Shown here: positions 1-8,832 of the stretch, piece by piece
Position numbering within the stretch: the stretch's first letter is position 1
How the letters are laid out: each line of letters starts with the position of its first letter
The notes under the pieces: model-generated
Databases searched by the model: none
What the model was told of the DNA's origin: nothing
The model's input: only the letters and a program-made list of their open reading frames with translations
Program-made: the position numbers and the translations under genes
Source: Hyphomicrobiales bacterium
GTDB taxonomy: Bacteria; Pseudomonadota; Alphaproteobacteria; Rhizobiales; Rhizobiaceae
DNA length: 64,000 nucleotides
Assembly (NCBI GenBank): GCA_900467685.1
Contig: UBQX01000016.1
Span: forward strand, 49,956 to 113,955
Direction of reading: 5' to 3'

Positions 1-318
1 CGTGCGAACACCTACGGCACCACGGCCCCTGCTTCTGAAAACAGCGCAGTCGGCTATGGCTACAACCCGGGCTTCCTCGCCAAGGCTTCGCACGAAAGTG
101 CAATCAACGTCCGCTATGTGAGCGAGCTTTCGAAGCCCGACCGTCAGGCCGCTCTCGACCGCGCCAGCGCTGACCCGGCTGCCGTCCAGGCTCTGCAGGC
201 CGGCATCAGCAAGGACACCTCGGTTCTGCGCGGTCTTCAGGAACGCAACATCAGCCTGAGCAACGTAATCGGCAGCAGGACCGCCCTCGACGGCTCTGTC
301 ACTTACATCGTCCGGTAA
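1..318 (+). CDS. small exported hypothetical protein, 5' end outside window
   Basis: The reading frame is open from the first base and ends at TAA 316-318, so the start codon and any signal peptide lie upstream of the window. The visible 105 residues have a Tyr/Gly-rich stretch (GYGYNPGF) followed by a helical region with DPAAVQALQ and a C-terminal strand ending GSVTYIVR. The same order (GYGYQAG, DPARVAALQ, GSTAYVVR) recurs in the next gene, so the two are tandem paralogues. I do not recognise a characterised family; the paralogue is clearly exported, which suggests a periplasmic or surface role. A perfect 12-bp stem-loop follows the stop. Confidence 0.75.
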   Translation, partial: RANTYGTTAPASENSAVGYGYNPGFLAKASHESAINVRYVSELSKPDRQAALDRASADPAAVQALQAGISKDTSVLRGLQERNISLSNVIGSRTALDGSVTYIVR

Positions 319-343
319 GTATGCGTTGACGCTAAAATAGCAC

Positions 344-373
344 ATCGTCTCGCGGTTTGAGCCGCGAGACGAT
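344..373 (+). terminator. perfect 12-bp stem-loop after first gene
   Basis: ATCGTCTCGCGG and CCGCGAGACGAT pair perfectly around a 6-base loop (TTTGAG), 26 bases after the stop. No T-run follows, so it could be a terminator of non-canonical type or an mRNA 3'-end stabiliser. The rest of 319-644 is AT-richer upstream DNA of the next gene, with no gene that I can support. Confidence 0.6.
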
Positions 374-644
374 TACATGAAGTCGATCCAATACGTAAAT
401 TCGTTGAAATGGATCACGTAAAAATACAAATCCAGGAAATGAGAACATTAAAATCCTGTAATGATGAACAGTGTTTCGGATATTTAATCTACATTGTCAT
501 TCATGAAGAGAATTTAATGAAGTCTGCCTGAAACTAAACCAAATGTGGTGCGTTATTAGGTCATGCGCTTCTGATGGCGCTGTCAATTGAACAAACCACG
601 ATTGATGAACCGGCGGCTTTCCGCCAAATGTAATGGAGATGAAA

Positions 645-1082
645 ATGAACAAGTTTACCGCTTTTGCCGCTGCTGGCGTTCTTGCAACCACCGCCCTTTT
701 CGGCGTTCAGGCTTCGGCACAGGAAAATGAAAATTCTGCATTCGCGCAGATGACCAACGACAACACCTATGCCGCCGCGCCGGCTTCGCATGAAGCATCG
801 CGCAACGCCTATGGCTACGGCTACCAGGCTGGCACGCTCTCGCGCGTTTCCGCACAGGGCTCTGACGTGACGGTCTACCGTCTCGGCGAGTTGAACAAGG
901 CCGACCGCGAAATGTACCGCGACCGCGCCAAGGCAGATCCGGCTCGGGTTGCCGCTCTGCAGGAACAGATCAAGGCCTCCCCGGCTGTCCACAACGCCCT
1001 TCTGGCCGAGAACGTCCAGATCTCCAGCGTGATTGGCGAGATCAAGGGTGCTGATGGCTCGACCGCCTACGTGGTCCGTTGA
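645..1082 (+). CDS. small exported hypothetical protein (paralogue of preceding gene)
   Basis: The 145-residue protein begins with a classic Sec signal peptide (short basic n-region, hydrophobic AAGVLATTALFGV, likely cleavage after ASA around residue 26). The mature part is small, Tyr/Gly-rich, then helical, ending in a beta-like GSTAYVVR. An in-frame ATG lies 12 bases upstream at 633, but GGAG at 635-638 sits 6 bases before ATG 645, so the later start is preferred. It is a tandem paralogue of the truncated gene at the window edge. Function unknown; a periplasmic or envelope location is inferred from the signal peptide. Confidence 0.8.
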   Translation: MNKFTAFAAAGVLATTALFGVQASAQENENSAFAQMTNDNTYAAAPASHEASRNAYGYGYQAGTLSRVSAQGSDVTVYRLGELNKADREMYRDRAKADPARVAALQEQIKASPAVHNALLAENVQISSVIGEIKGADGSTAYVVR

Positions 1083-1110
1083 TCAACCTGCATTGTGAAT
1101 GACCCCAGAG

Positions 1111-1140
1111 GCCCTGCAGCATTCCGCTGCGGGGCTTCTT
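1111..1140 (+). terminator. intrinsic terminator of the exported-protein gene
   Basis: GCCCTGCAGC (1111-1120) pairs with GCTGCGGGGC (1126-1135), one G-U pair, with a 5-base loop, followed by T-rich TTCTTGCTGTTT. It lies 28 bases after the stop of the gene at 645-1082. Confidence 0.7.
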
Positions 1141-1253
1141 GCTGTTTGGGCAGATTTTCTCCGGCATTGTCGCATGCTGCAATGCGAAGGTTTGCCGCAT
1201 TGCGTCAGTCCGTATCAAAGGCGTATGCTCGGAAATGTTCGAGGCCAAAGGAC

Positions 1254-1332
1254 CAGCGGTTTTTGCGTCCGGACTGCGGTAAAACAAAGAGATAGAGCAT
1301 TTTAGGTGATCCGAGTTCCCCGGAAATGCTCT
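1254..1332 (+). repeat. dispersed leader repeat, copy A, with terminal hairpin
   Basis: This block shares CAGCGGTTTT, GCGTCCGGACTGCG and GAGCATTTT in the same order with 7385-7442. It ends in a 9-bp inverted repeat (AGAGCATTT 1294-1302, AAATGCTCT 1324-1332). Both copies end about 26-33 bases before a start codon on the same strand. It could be a mobile intergenic repeat or a shared 5'-UTR element. Confidence 0.7.
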
Positions 1333-1364
1333 GGATAATTCAATAGCTTTCGAAACGCCCCGCC

Positions 1365-1649
1365 ATGTCTCAGAAGCCCAAAATGACACCCGCCGAAGCC
1401 CGCAAGGATCATCACGAGATGCTGCGCTTCCTGGCTCTCAACGCCGCCTTCGGCATCTTCATCGGCCTCGCGCTGACCGCAGCTCTTCTTTATTTCAACA
1501 TAGGCGACTTTCTGACCCGCGTTCAGCATTCGCCCATGCCGGCGATTGCCGTTCTGCTCGTTGCGGCGCCGCTTTCCCTGCTGCTCGGTGGGGCATCCAT
1601 GTCCACCGCCATCATGCTGCTGCCCTACGAGAAGAAGTTCGACGATTGA
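1365..1649 (+). CDS. small two-helix inner-membrane protein, unknown function
   Basis: The 94-residue protein has a basic cytoplasmic N-terminus (MSQKPKMTPAEARKDHHEM), one membrane helix at about residues 22-44, a short loop and a second helix at about 58-83, ending in an acidic/basic tail (YEKKFDD). I cannot name the family. The repeat with a hairpin at 1254-1332 forms its leader. The gene is tail to tail with the hybrid histidine kinase: its TGA ends at 1649 and the kinase stop begins at 1650, leaving no intergenic base and no visible terminator between them. Confidence 0.75.
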   Translation: MSQKPKMTPAEARKDHHEMLRFLALNAAFGIFIGLALTAALLYFNIGDFLTRVQHSPMPAIAVLLVAAPLSLLLGGASMSTAIMLLPYEKKFDD

Positions 1650-4600
1650 TTATTCCGCTGCCGAACGCGACATGGCCGCCGTTCGGGCCAGATAGGCACG
1701 CAGCGATGCTGGCTTGACCGGCTTGTGCATGATTGTGATCGCATGCGTTTCCGCTTCTCCGCGAACTTCCGGTGTCCGGTCCGCGGTGACCAGCAAAGCC
1801 GGGATTGCCACGCCCACGCGGCCCCGAACGCGGCCCACCGCCTCGACCCCCGTTCCGTCGTCCAGATGATAGTCGGCAATAATGACGTCCGGACGCAAGT
1901 TTTCTATCCGGTCGAGCGCTTCCTCGGCAGAGAGCGCTGTGGCAACCGTGCAGCCCCAGCCTTGCAGCAGCAGCGCCATGCCGTCGAGAATGGTCCGTTC
2001 ATTGTCGATGCAGAGCACAGACAGGCCGGCAAGCGCCGTCTGCCGGACATCGGCAGCCTCCGGCGCGGCTTCGGCATGAGCCTCCGCCGGTTCGGCAAGC
2101 GGGATGACGACGCGGAAATCGGTCCCGTGTCTCTCTCGACTTTTCAGTTCCACGGGGTGTTCCAGAACCCGAGCGATGCGATCGACGATCGACAGACCGA
2201 GGCCGAGGCCCGAGGCCGCGCGCGCGCCTTCGTCGAGACGCACGAATTCCTGGAAAACAGTGGTGAATTTCGACTGCGGAATGCCGATGCCCGAATCGAC
2301 CACCTGGATAACCGCCGTCTCTCCCCGTCGCCGCGCGCCGACGAGAACCTTGCCGGAGGGTGTGTATTTGATGGCGTTCGAGACGAGATTCTGCACCAGT
2401 CTGCGCAGCAGCGTCGGGTCTGAACGCACGGTGAGCTTGGTCGGCAACACGCGAAGCTCCAGCCCCTTTTCCCTTGCGATAGGCTGGAAATCGGTGGCGA
2501 TGCGCTGGAGGAAGTCGCCGAGCGGCACGGTAGAAAAGCGCGGCTTCATAGCGCCCGTGTCCAACCGCGAAATATCGAGCACCGCGCCGAGAATGGTTTC
2601 CACCGATTCGAGCGATGAATCGATGTTCCGCACGATGTCCCGGTCCGGCGTGCCTTCGAACCGCTCGACCAGGGTCGAGGAATAGAGCCGGGCCGCGTTC
2701 AATGGCTGCAGGATGTCGTGGCCGGCTGCCGCAAAGAACCGCGTCTTGCCGATATTGGCCTCTTCGGCAGCCGCCTGCGCGACACCGAGTTCGCGGTTGA
2801 CCCGTATCAGTTCTCCGGTGCGGGCAATCACACGCTGCTCCAGCGTCTCATTCGCCTGTTTCAGCGCCTTGTCGGCCTCCACCTGCTGGGTGATGTCCGT
2901 GTAGGTTGTCACGATCCCCTTGCTGGGCATCGGGTTGGAGCGTACCTCGACGATCCGGCCGCTCTTTAGCGCCAGCGAGAAGGGTTTGTCGAGCGTCTTG
3001 AAATCCGCCAGCATGTCGCCCCGCCCCGACGAGCTGACATCGCCCCTATTTTCGAGGATCGCGACGATATCGGAGAGCGGAAAGCCCACTTCGCCGACAT
3101 GTTCGGGCAGGTCGAGCAGCTTGCGGAAGCGGCGGTTCCAGATGGTGAGCCCGTTCGACGTGTCGAAGACGGCAATTCCCTGATCCATCTGCGAAAGCGC
3201 GGTATGGAGCATGTCCTGGTTATACTGCAACGCCTCGGAGGCCTGATCGAGCAGGCGGGCTGTCTCGGAGGAGGGCTCTTCCATCCTCTGGAGCAGCAGC
3301 GAGAAGACGAGCCGCGCAGACGACGAGCCGATGGCACTGGCAAGCAGCTGTTCGGAGAACTGCACTAGCCCCATATCTGCCGGCTGGGTGTCGACCAGCG
3401 CAAAGCCGATCTGCCGCTCATGGGATTTGAAGGAGCGCTGCATCCGCTCCTCGCCGAGATAGCGCGCCAGCACCGACTTGAGGTCGCCCACCGAGACCCG
3501 CGTCTTGCCGCCGCGCCACTGCGTGCTGCGGCCGTCGCCCGTCGACATGAAGACGCCGGCCTGGATCCGCTCGAGCGGCTTCGAATGGCGCGTCAGCGAG
3601 CCCACGATGAAGAGGGCAGTGTTGACCATCAGAGACAGCAGCGTCGCGTTGACCAGATTGTCGGCGCCCGGTCCGTCAAAGACGTCTGTGCCGGGGAAGA
3701 GGAAGCCCAGGATCTGACCCGCCAGGACATCGTTCTGCGAAAGCCCGAAGCTCGGCAGGAACAGGAAATAAAGCCACATGAAGAAGCCGCCGGACAAGCC
3801 GGCAATGGCCCCGCGCGCATTCGCCCGCGACCAGACAAGCCCGCCGAACAGCGACGGAGCGATCTGCGCCACGGCGGCAAAGGAGAGAAGGCCGATGGAA
3901 GCAAGTGCTGCCGCGCTGTCGGTGGAGATGTAATAGGCGTAGCTGGCAAGCAGCACGACGAAGATTGCCGTGCGGCGCACGCGCAGCAGAAAGTGGGTGT
4001 AGTCCGTGTTGTGCAGGCTGGGTGTCACGAGACGCCGCCGCAGGATGATCGGCATGACAATATCGTTGGAGACCATGATGGCCAGCGCCACCGTCTCCAC
4101 GATTACCATCGCGGTCGCCGCCGAAAATCCGCCGATCAGCGTGATCAGCGACACGGCATGCGCACCGGCCTGCAGGGGCAGGTTCAGGACATAAAGGTCG
4201 GGCGTGCCTGTCTTGCCGAGAAGCAGGACGCCGGCAATGGCAATCGGGATCACGAAGATATTGATGGCGACAAGATAGATGGGGAAGAGCAGCCCGGCCA
4301 TGCGCAACTCGCCCGCCGTCCGGTTCTCCACCACCGTCACATGAAACTGGCGCGGCAGGAGAATGATGGCAAACGCCGAGAGCAGGACCAGCAATGCCCA
4401 GCGCCCGATCGAGGTCTGGTAATGCAGCGCCCCCATCGCCTGCGCATTCGCCTCCGCCGCATGGAACAGCGCCGTCGGTCCGTCGAAGAGGAAGAAGGTG
4501 ATGAAGATGCCGGCCGTGCAGAAGGCCACGAGCTTGACGACGGACTCGGTCGCAATCGCCAGGATCAGCCCGTCCTGATGCTCTGTCGCATCCGTATGGC

Positions 4601-5159
4601 GCGTCCCGAAAACCACAGCAAAAAAGGCGAGGAATACGGTGACGAGAAGCGGCAGCGTGGCGGACGAAAACCCTTCACCCGCCTCGGAAAAGGCGCTCGT
4701 CTCCACCATGGCCGAAACGGAGATGGAGATCGCCTTCAATTGCAGCGCAATGTAGGGGATCGCGCCGATGAGCGAGATCAGCGCGACAAACGCGGCAACT
4801 GTCGGGTTCTTGCCGTAGCGTGCGGCCACGAAGTCCGCAGGCGAGACGATCTTTTCGGATTTCGCCAGCGTGATGATGCGGCGGAGCAATGGCAGGCCGA
4901 GCGTGAAAAGCAGGATCGGCCCGATATAGATCGCCGAAAATTCGAGTCCCCGTTGCGAGGCAAGCCCGACGCCGCCGAAATAGGTCCACGAGGTGCAATA
5001 GATGGCGAGGCTGAGCGCATAGACGAGCGGTCGCCCCTTGGCGGGACTGCGCCGCCGCGACAGGCGGTCGCCAAAGCTGGCCACGGCAAAGAGAAGCAGC
5101 AGGTAGCCGATCGCGGCGGCGAAAACCACCCAGCCCGGCAGCATGCCCTGCGTCCCCAT
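1650..5159 (-). CDS. transporter-fused hybrid histidine kinase (SSS-PAS-HisKA-HATPase-REC, CrbS-like)
   Basis: Predicted inner-membrane sensor kinase of 1169 residues. Residues 1 to about 500 form a sodium/solute-symporter-like region with many hydrophobic helices, followed by a PAS domain at about 655-745. The dimerisation box GHDILQPLNAARL carries the phospho-acceptor His at about 814. ATP-binding motifs follow (LVQNLVSNAIKYTP, DSGIGIP, GLGLGLSIVDR), then a C-terminal receiver domain with phospho-acceptor Asp at about 1096 (VIIADYHLDDGTG). The frame stays open to 5342, but GGAGGA 9 bases before ATG 5159 and the hydrophobic N-terminus support this start. The architecture matches the CrbS family, which controls acetate/acetyl-CoA synthetase genes in gammaproteobacteria; that role here is inference. 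No cognate response regulator is adjacent. Confidence 0.9.
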   Translation of the reverse strand: MGTQGMLPGWVVFAAAIGYLLLLFAVASFGDRLSRRRSPAKGRPLVYALSLAIYCTSWTYFGGVGLASQRGLEFSAIYIGPILLFTLGLPLLRRIITLAKSEKIVSPADFVAARYGKNPTVAAFVALISLIGAIPYIALQLKAISISVSAMVETSAFSEAGEGFSSATLPLLVTVFLAFFAVVFGTRHTDATEHQDGLILAIATESVVKLVAFCTAGIFITFFLFDGPTALFHAAEANAQAMGALHYQTSIGRWALLVLLSAFAIILLPRQFHVTVVENRTAGELRMAGLLFPIYLVAINIFVIPIAIAGVLLLGKTGTPDLYVLNLPLQAGAHAVSLITLIGGFSAATAMVIVETVALAIMVSNDIVMPIILRRRLVTPSLHNTDYTHFLLRVRRTAIFVVLLASYAYYISTDSAAALASIGLLSFAAVAQIAPSLFGGLVWSRANARGAIAGLSGGFFMWLYFLFLPSFGLSQNDVLAGQILGFLFPGTDVFDGPGADNLVNATLLSLMVNTALFIVGSLTRHSKPLERIQAGVFMSTGDGRSTQWRGGKTRVSVGDLKSVLARYLGEERMQRSFKSHERQIGFALVDTQPADMGLVQFSEQLLASAIGSSSARLVFSLLLQRMEEPSSETARLLDQASEALQYNQDMLHTALSQMDQGIAVFDTSNGLTIWNRRFRKLLDLPEHVGEVGFPLSDIVAILENRGDVSSSGRGDMLADFKTLDKPFSLALKSGRIVEVRSNPMPSKGIVTTYTDITQQVEADKALKQANETLEQRVIARTGELIRVNRELGVAQAAAEEANIGKTRFFAAAGHDILQPLNAARLYSSTLVERFEGTPDRDIVRNIDSSLESVETILGAVLDISRLDTGAMKPRFSTVPLGDFLQRIATDFQPIAREKGLELRVLPTKLTVRSDPTLLRRLVQNLVSNAIKYTPSGKVLVGARRRGETAVIQVVDSGIGIPQSKFTTVFQEFVRLDEGARAASGLGLGLSIVDRIARVLEHPVELKSRERHGTDFRVVIPLAEPAEAHAEAAPEAADVRQTALAGLSVLCIDNERTILDGMALLLQGWGCTVATALSAEEALDRIENLRPDVIIADYHLDDGTGVEAVGRVRGRVGVAIPALLVTADRTPEVRGEAETHAITIMHKPVKPASLRAYLARTAAMSRSAAE

Positions 5160-5366
5160 GTTCCTGTGTCCTCCAGATCCCCTGGCTGAGCATAGGTCAA
5201 AGCCATGTCCATGGAAAGTGAGGCGATAGGCCAACGGACGCGCAGCCGGGGAACTTGTGCCTGGGCATACCGTTTCAGACTTTCGGAATGAAAAGAATGT
5301 GTTAATGTCAAAGAGCTGAAGGGTTAATAAATGGTTTCGCAACCGTCAGGCAGATTTGGGGGAAAT
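5160..5366. promoter_or_regulatory. divergent promoter region, hybrid kinase and mscL
   Basis: About 207 bases separate the two inferred start codons and must carry promoters for both directions. It contains AT-rich stretches near 5285-5330. I see no convincing conserved box. Confidence 0.4.
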
Positions 5367-5786
5367 ATGTTGGAAGAGTTCAAGGCGTTTATTGCGCGCG
5401 GCAATGTCATGGATCTGGCAGTGGGTGTCATCATCGGCGGCGCATTTGGCAAGATCGTTTCGTCATTGGTCGATGACCTGATCATGCCGATCATTGGCGC
5501 GATCACCGGTGGTATCGATTTCTCCAACTATTTCATTCGCCTGAGTTCCGCCGTCACGGCGACGAATCTGGTCGAGGCCAAGAAGCAGGGTGCCGTGCTT
5601 GCCTATGGCAGCTTCATCACGGTCGTTATCCAGTTCATGATCCTCGCCTGGATCATTTTCCTCATGGTCAAGGCCATCAACCGCCTGCGCGTCAAGGAAG
5701 AGGCCAAACCCTCTGCTCCCGCCGCCCCGCCGGCCGATATCGCGCTGCTCACGGAAATCCGCGATCTGCTGAAGACGCGGGCTTAA
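5367..5786 (+). CDS. mscL: large-conductance mechanosensitive channel MscL
   Basis: MscL forms a homopentameric inner-membrane pore that opens under hypo-osmotic shock. The 139-residue product has the family N-terminus ([19 protein letters not shown]), the glycine/alanine-rich pore helix TM1 ([20 protein letters not shown]), a periplasmic loop, TM2 ([18 protein letters not shown]) and a charged cytoplasmic helix, close to the 136 residues of the E. coli protein. An in-frame ATG exists at 5331, but GGGGG lies just before ATG 5367 and the family starts at this Met-Leu-Glu-Glu, so the shorter form is chosen. It is divergent from the hybrid kinase. Confidence 0.95.
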   Translation: MLEEFKAFIARGNVMDLAVGVIIGGAFGKIVSSLVDDLIMPIIGAITGGIDFSNYFIRLSSAVTATNLVEAKKQGAVLAYGSFITVVIQFMILAWIIFLMVKAINRLRVKEEAKPSAPAAPPADIALLTEIRDLLKTRA

Positions 5787-5825
5787 GCCAAAAGACGGTG
5801 AGAACCTCTCATGGGGTGCATCCGC

Positions 5826-5935
5826 GCCACCATCTCCCCAAGGGGAGAAGAGGTCTCGCCGCAACGCTTCCATTCCTCCTCTCCCCTCGGGGAGACGGGC
5901 GCCGAGCGTCAGCGGAGGCGGGGTGAGGGTTTGCC
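5826..5935. repeat. palindromic intergenic repeat (RIME-like)
   Basis: Two small palindromes, TCTCCCCAAGGGGAGA near 5832 and TCTCCCCTCGGGGAGA near 5879, flank a short spacer and are followed by a GGGGTGAGGG tail. The same ctcccc/ggggag modules occur in the repeats at 56.9 and 63.7 kb. It resembles rhizobial intergenic mosaic elements. The rest of 5787-6062 holds no gene. Confidence 0.6.
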
Positions 5936-6062
5936 TCGCCCGCCGACCTGCCTGAGCGGACTCCCCCACCCATCACCCCCGTTGATCGCCCCACATTATT
6001 TATGATTGGGAAATCAACCCGAATCCCTTCTATTCTCCGTCTGAATAAAGCCGGAGACCCCC

Positions 6063-7229
6063 ATGCGCCTGATCGAGACCTTGAGCCCCCGTTCCGCCAA
6101 CGCGCCTGAAAGCGGCATCGTCGAGGTGTTCAACTACGGGCGCGGTCGCGATGGGTTGATCCCGCTCTGGGCGGGCGAGGGCGATAGTCCGACGCCGGAT
6201 TTCATCAGCCGTGCGGCGGCCGATGCCCTGGTCGCCGGCGAGACGTTCTACACATGGCAGCGTGGTATTCCCGATCTGCGCCAGGCGCTCGCCAATTATT
6301 ATGCCCGTCATTTCGGCACCTCGCTCACGGCTGAAAACTTTATCGTCACTGCTTCCGGCATGCACGCGATCAAGATCGCTGCCGAGATGATCGCCGCCCC
6401 CGGCGATGAGATGATCTATCTCACGCCCTCCTGGCCGAATATTTCCGCAGCGCTGGAAGTTTCAGGCGCGATCGCGACCCCGCTGGAGCTGGAATTCGCC
6501 GGCGGCGGCTGGAAGCTCGACCTCAACAGGCTGGAAAGCGCCATCGGCCCGAAGACGCGCGGCATCTTCATCAACACGCCCTCCAATCCGACCGGCTGGA
6601 CCGCAAGCCTCGATGATCTGCGCGCCATTCTCGACATCGCGCGGCGCAAGGGCCTCTGGATCATGGCCGACGAGATTTATGCGCATTTTCATTATGCCGG
6701 TGGCCGTGCGGCTTCGTTCCTCGATGTCATGCAATCGGATGACCGCATCATCTTCGTCAATTCCTTCTCCAAAAACTGGTCGATGACCGGCTGGCGTGTC
6801 GGCTGGGTCGTCATCCCGGAAGAGCTGGGGCAGGTGACGGAAAACCTCATCCAGTATTCCACCTCCGGCGTGGCGCAGTTCATGCAGCGCGGCGCGACCG
6901 TGGCGCTGAACGAAGGCGACCATGTCATCCGGGAGAACTTCGCCAAGGCCGCGAAAAGCCGCGATATTCTCTGCGATGCGCTGATTGCGACGAACCGCGT
7001 CGAGACGCTGAAGCCGGAAGGGGCCTTCTACGCCTTCCTGAAGATCGACGGCGTGAAAGACAGCCGGCTGACGGCGCTCGACATCGTCGACAAGGCTCTC
7101 GTCGGCCTCGCCCCCGGCACCGCTTTCGGGCCCGGCGGCAGCGCCTTCATCCGCGCCTGCTTCCTGCGCGATCCGGCGCAGATGGAAGTCGCGGCCGATC
7201 GGCTGGCGAAATATATAGCAAGGCTCTGA
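6063..7229 (+). CDS. PLP-dependent class I/II aminotransferase
   Basis: Fold-type I aminotransferase of 388 residues, cytoplasmic. The substrate-binding motif NPTG is at N175 and the Schiff-base lysine is K237 in SFSKNWSMTGWR; the PLP-contacting ADEIYAHF lies between them. Length and motifs fit the aspartate/aromatic aminotransferase subgroup, but substrate specificity cannot be read from the sequence. GGAG precedes ATG 6063 by a suitable distance. It stands alone between a palindromic repeat upstream and a strong intrinsic terminator downstream, so it is probably monocistronic. Confidence 0.9.
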   Translation: MRLIETLSPRSANAPESGIVEVFNYGRGRDGLIPLWAGEGDSPTPDFISRAAADALVAGETFYTWQRGIPDLRQALANYYARHFGTSLTAENFIVTASGMHAIKIAAEMIAAPGDEMIYLTPSWPNISAALEVSGAIATPLELEFAGGGWKLDLNRLESAIGPKTRGIFINTPSNPTGWTASLDDLRAILDIARRKGLWIMADEIYAHFHYAGGRAASFLDVMQSDDRIIFVNSFSKNWSMTGWRVGWVVIPEELGQVTENLIQYSTSGVAQFMQRGATVALNEGDHVIRENFAKAAKSRDILCDALIATNRVETLKPEGAFYAFLKIDGVKDSRLTALDIVDKALVGLAPGTAFGPGGSAFIRACFLRDPAQMEVAADRLAKYIARL

Positions 7230-7241
7230 CGGCGAATTGCT

Positions 7242-7273
7242 GCGGCGCACTGTTTCAATATTGCGCCGCTTTT
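7242..7273 (+). terminator. intrinsic terminator of aminotransferase gene
   Basis: GCGGCGCA (7242-7249) pairs perfectly with TGCGCCGC (7262-7269) around a 12-base loop and is followed by TTTT, 13 bases after the stop codon. Confidence 0.8.
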
Positions 7274-7384
7274 AAGACTTTTGTCTTATCACTTAAGAAC
7301 AATTGCGGATAATCAACCCCCTGCTAGCATCTGTTCCACGTTCCGGAGGAGGGACGCGGAAGCAGGTCCGAGCTAAAAGTGCGT

Positions 7385-7442
7385 CAGCGGTTTTGCGTCC
7401 GGACTGCGATAAACAAGGGGATGGAGCATTTTGGAATGCTCC
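7385..7442 (+). repeat. dispersed leader repeat, copy B, with terminal hairpin
   Basis: Shares the order CAGCGGTTTT, GCGTCCGGACTGCG, AAACAA, GAGCATTTT with copy A at 1254-1332. It ends in a perfect hairpin, GGAGCATT TTGG AATGCTCC (7423-7442), 26 bases before the ATG of the binding-protein gene. It lies in the untranslated leader of the transporter operon. Confidence 0.7.
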
Positions 7443-7468
7443 AGTTCACATCGTCTGGGAGGATTCCG

Positions 7469-8818
7469 ATGTCTAAGATTATCATAAACCGCCGTGGTCT
7501 CTTGAAGGCCGGCGCGGTTGGCGGCCTGGCACTGTCGACGCCGATGCATTTCATTCGCGGCGCTTATGCGGCCGATCAGTCGTGCAACATGCCGACCGGC
7601 GCAAATGTCGTCTTCGGCTTCAACGTGCCGCAGTCCGGCCCCTATGCGGATGAAGGCGCAGACGAATTGCGCGCCTACCAGCTGGCCGTCAAGCATCTGA
7701 ACGGCGAAGGCGACGGCGGCGCGCTGAAGACCTTCTCGTCCAAGGCGCTGAAGGGCAATGGCGTTCTCGGCAAGAAGGTCACCTTCGTGACCGGCGACAC
7801 GCAGACCAAGTCGGATGCTGCCCGCGACGCCGCCAAGCGCATGATCGAAAAGGAAAAGGCGATCATGATCACCGGCGGTTCGTCCTCCGGCGTGGCCGTG
7901 GCCGTGCAGAGCCTTTGCCAGGACATGGGCATCATCTACATGTGCGCGCTGACCCACTCCAACGACACGACCGGCAAGGATAGAAAGCGCTACGGCTTCC
8001 GCCACTTCTTCAATGCCTACATGTCGGGCGTGGCGCTTGGCCCGGTTCTCGCCGAAGCCTATGGCAAGGACCGCAAGGCCTATCACCTGACCGCCGACTA
8101 CACCTGGGGCTGGACCCAGGAAGAGTCCATGAAGAAGTCGACGGAAGCGCAAGGCTGGACGACGGTCAATGCCGTTCGCACCCCCCTCGGCGCAGGCGAC
8201 TTCTCGCAGTACCTCACCCCGGTTCTCAATTCCGGCGCCGACGTGCTGATCCTCAACCACTACGGCAAGGATATGGTCAACTCGCTGACCCAGGCCGTTC
8301 AGTTCGGCATGCGCCAGAAGCAGGTGAACGGCAAGAACTTCGAAATCGTCGTTCCGCTCTTCTCCGAGCTCATGGCGCAGGGTGCAGGCGATGCCATCAA
8401 GGGCATCTACGGCACGGCCAACTGGGACTGGAAGCTGGATAATGCCGGCACCAAGGCCTTCGTTCAGTCCTTCGGCAAGGAATTCGGCGCACCGCCGTCG
8501 CAGGCTGCCCAGACGGCCTATGCACAGGCCATTCTTTACGCCGATGCCTGCGAACGTGCCGGCACATTCTTCGCTCCGGCTGTCATCAAGGCTCTGGAAG
8601 GCTTCGAGTTCGACGGCCTTGGCAACGGCAAGACCGTCTACCGTGCTGAAGACCACCAGTGCTTCAAGGACGTTCTGGTCGTGCAGGGCAAGGAAAAGCC
8701 GAAGGACAAGTATGACCTTCTGGAAGTGAAGAAGATCGTGCCCGCCAAGGATGTGACCTACGATTCGAAGCCCTGGGGCGGCGATCTCGGTCCGTACGAC
8801 GCCAAGACCTGCGGCTGA
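7469..8818 (+). CDS. branched-chain-amino-acid-type ABC transporter, substrate-binding protein (Tat signal)
   Basis: Periplasmic type-1 binding protein (LivK/HAAT family), 449 residues, first gene of a complete five-gene transporter. The N-terminus has a twin-arginine signal (NRRGLLKAG, hydrophobic stretch, AYAA cleavage region about residue 34), so it is probably exported folded by Tat. The mature part has the family opening VVFGFNVPQSGPYADEG and the ITGGSSSGVAVAVQ region. An in-frame start exists upstream at 7379, inside the leader repeat; GGGAGGA just before ATG 7469 decides for the later one. The ligand could be a branched-chain amino acid, an amide or a related solute; the sequence does not settle it. 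Confidence 0.88.
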   Translation: MSKIIINRRGLLKAGAVGGLALSTPMHFIRGAYAADQSCNMPTGANVVFGFNVPQSGPYADEGADELRAYQLAVKHLNGEGDGGALKTFSSKALKGNGVLGKKVTFVTGDTQTKSDAARDAAKRMIEKEKAIMITGGSSSGVAVAVQSLCQDMGIIYMCALTHSNDTTGKDRKRYGFRHFFNAYMSGVALGPVLAEAYGKDRKAYHLTADYTWGWTQEESMKKSTEAQGWTTVNAVRTPLGAGDFSQYLTPVLNSGADVLILNHYGKDMVNSLTQAVQFGMRQKQVNGKNFEIVVPLFSELMAQGAGDAIKGIYGTANWDWKLDNAGTKAFVQSFGKEFGAPPSQAAQTAYAQAILYADACERAGTFFAPAVIKALEGFEFDGLGNGKTVYRAEDHQCFKDVLVVQGKEKPKDKYDLLEVKKIVPAKDVTYDSKPWGGDLGPYDAKTCG

Positions 8819-8832
8819 TCCGCACCGTATTC

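Noticed and set aside
1095..1305. Short open frames after the second exported-protein gene
   Set aside because: They run through the intrinsic terminator and the leader repeat and have no ribosome site.
3420..5189. 589-codon open frame opposite the hybrid kinase
   Set aside because: Low-complexity charged sequence on the antisense of the transporter-like domain; no ribosome site or domain.
5861..5935. Possible CRISPR-like repeat units near 5.9 kb
   Set aside because: Only two short palindromes, unequal spacing and no regular spacers; they match the intergenic mosaic repeats instead.
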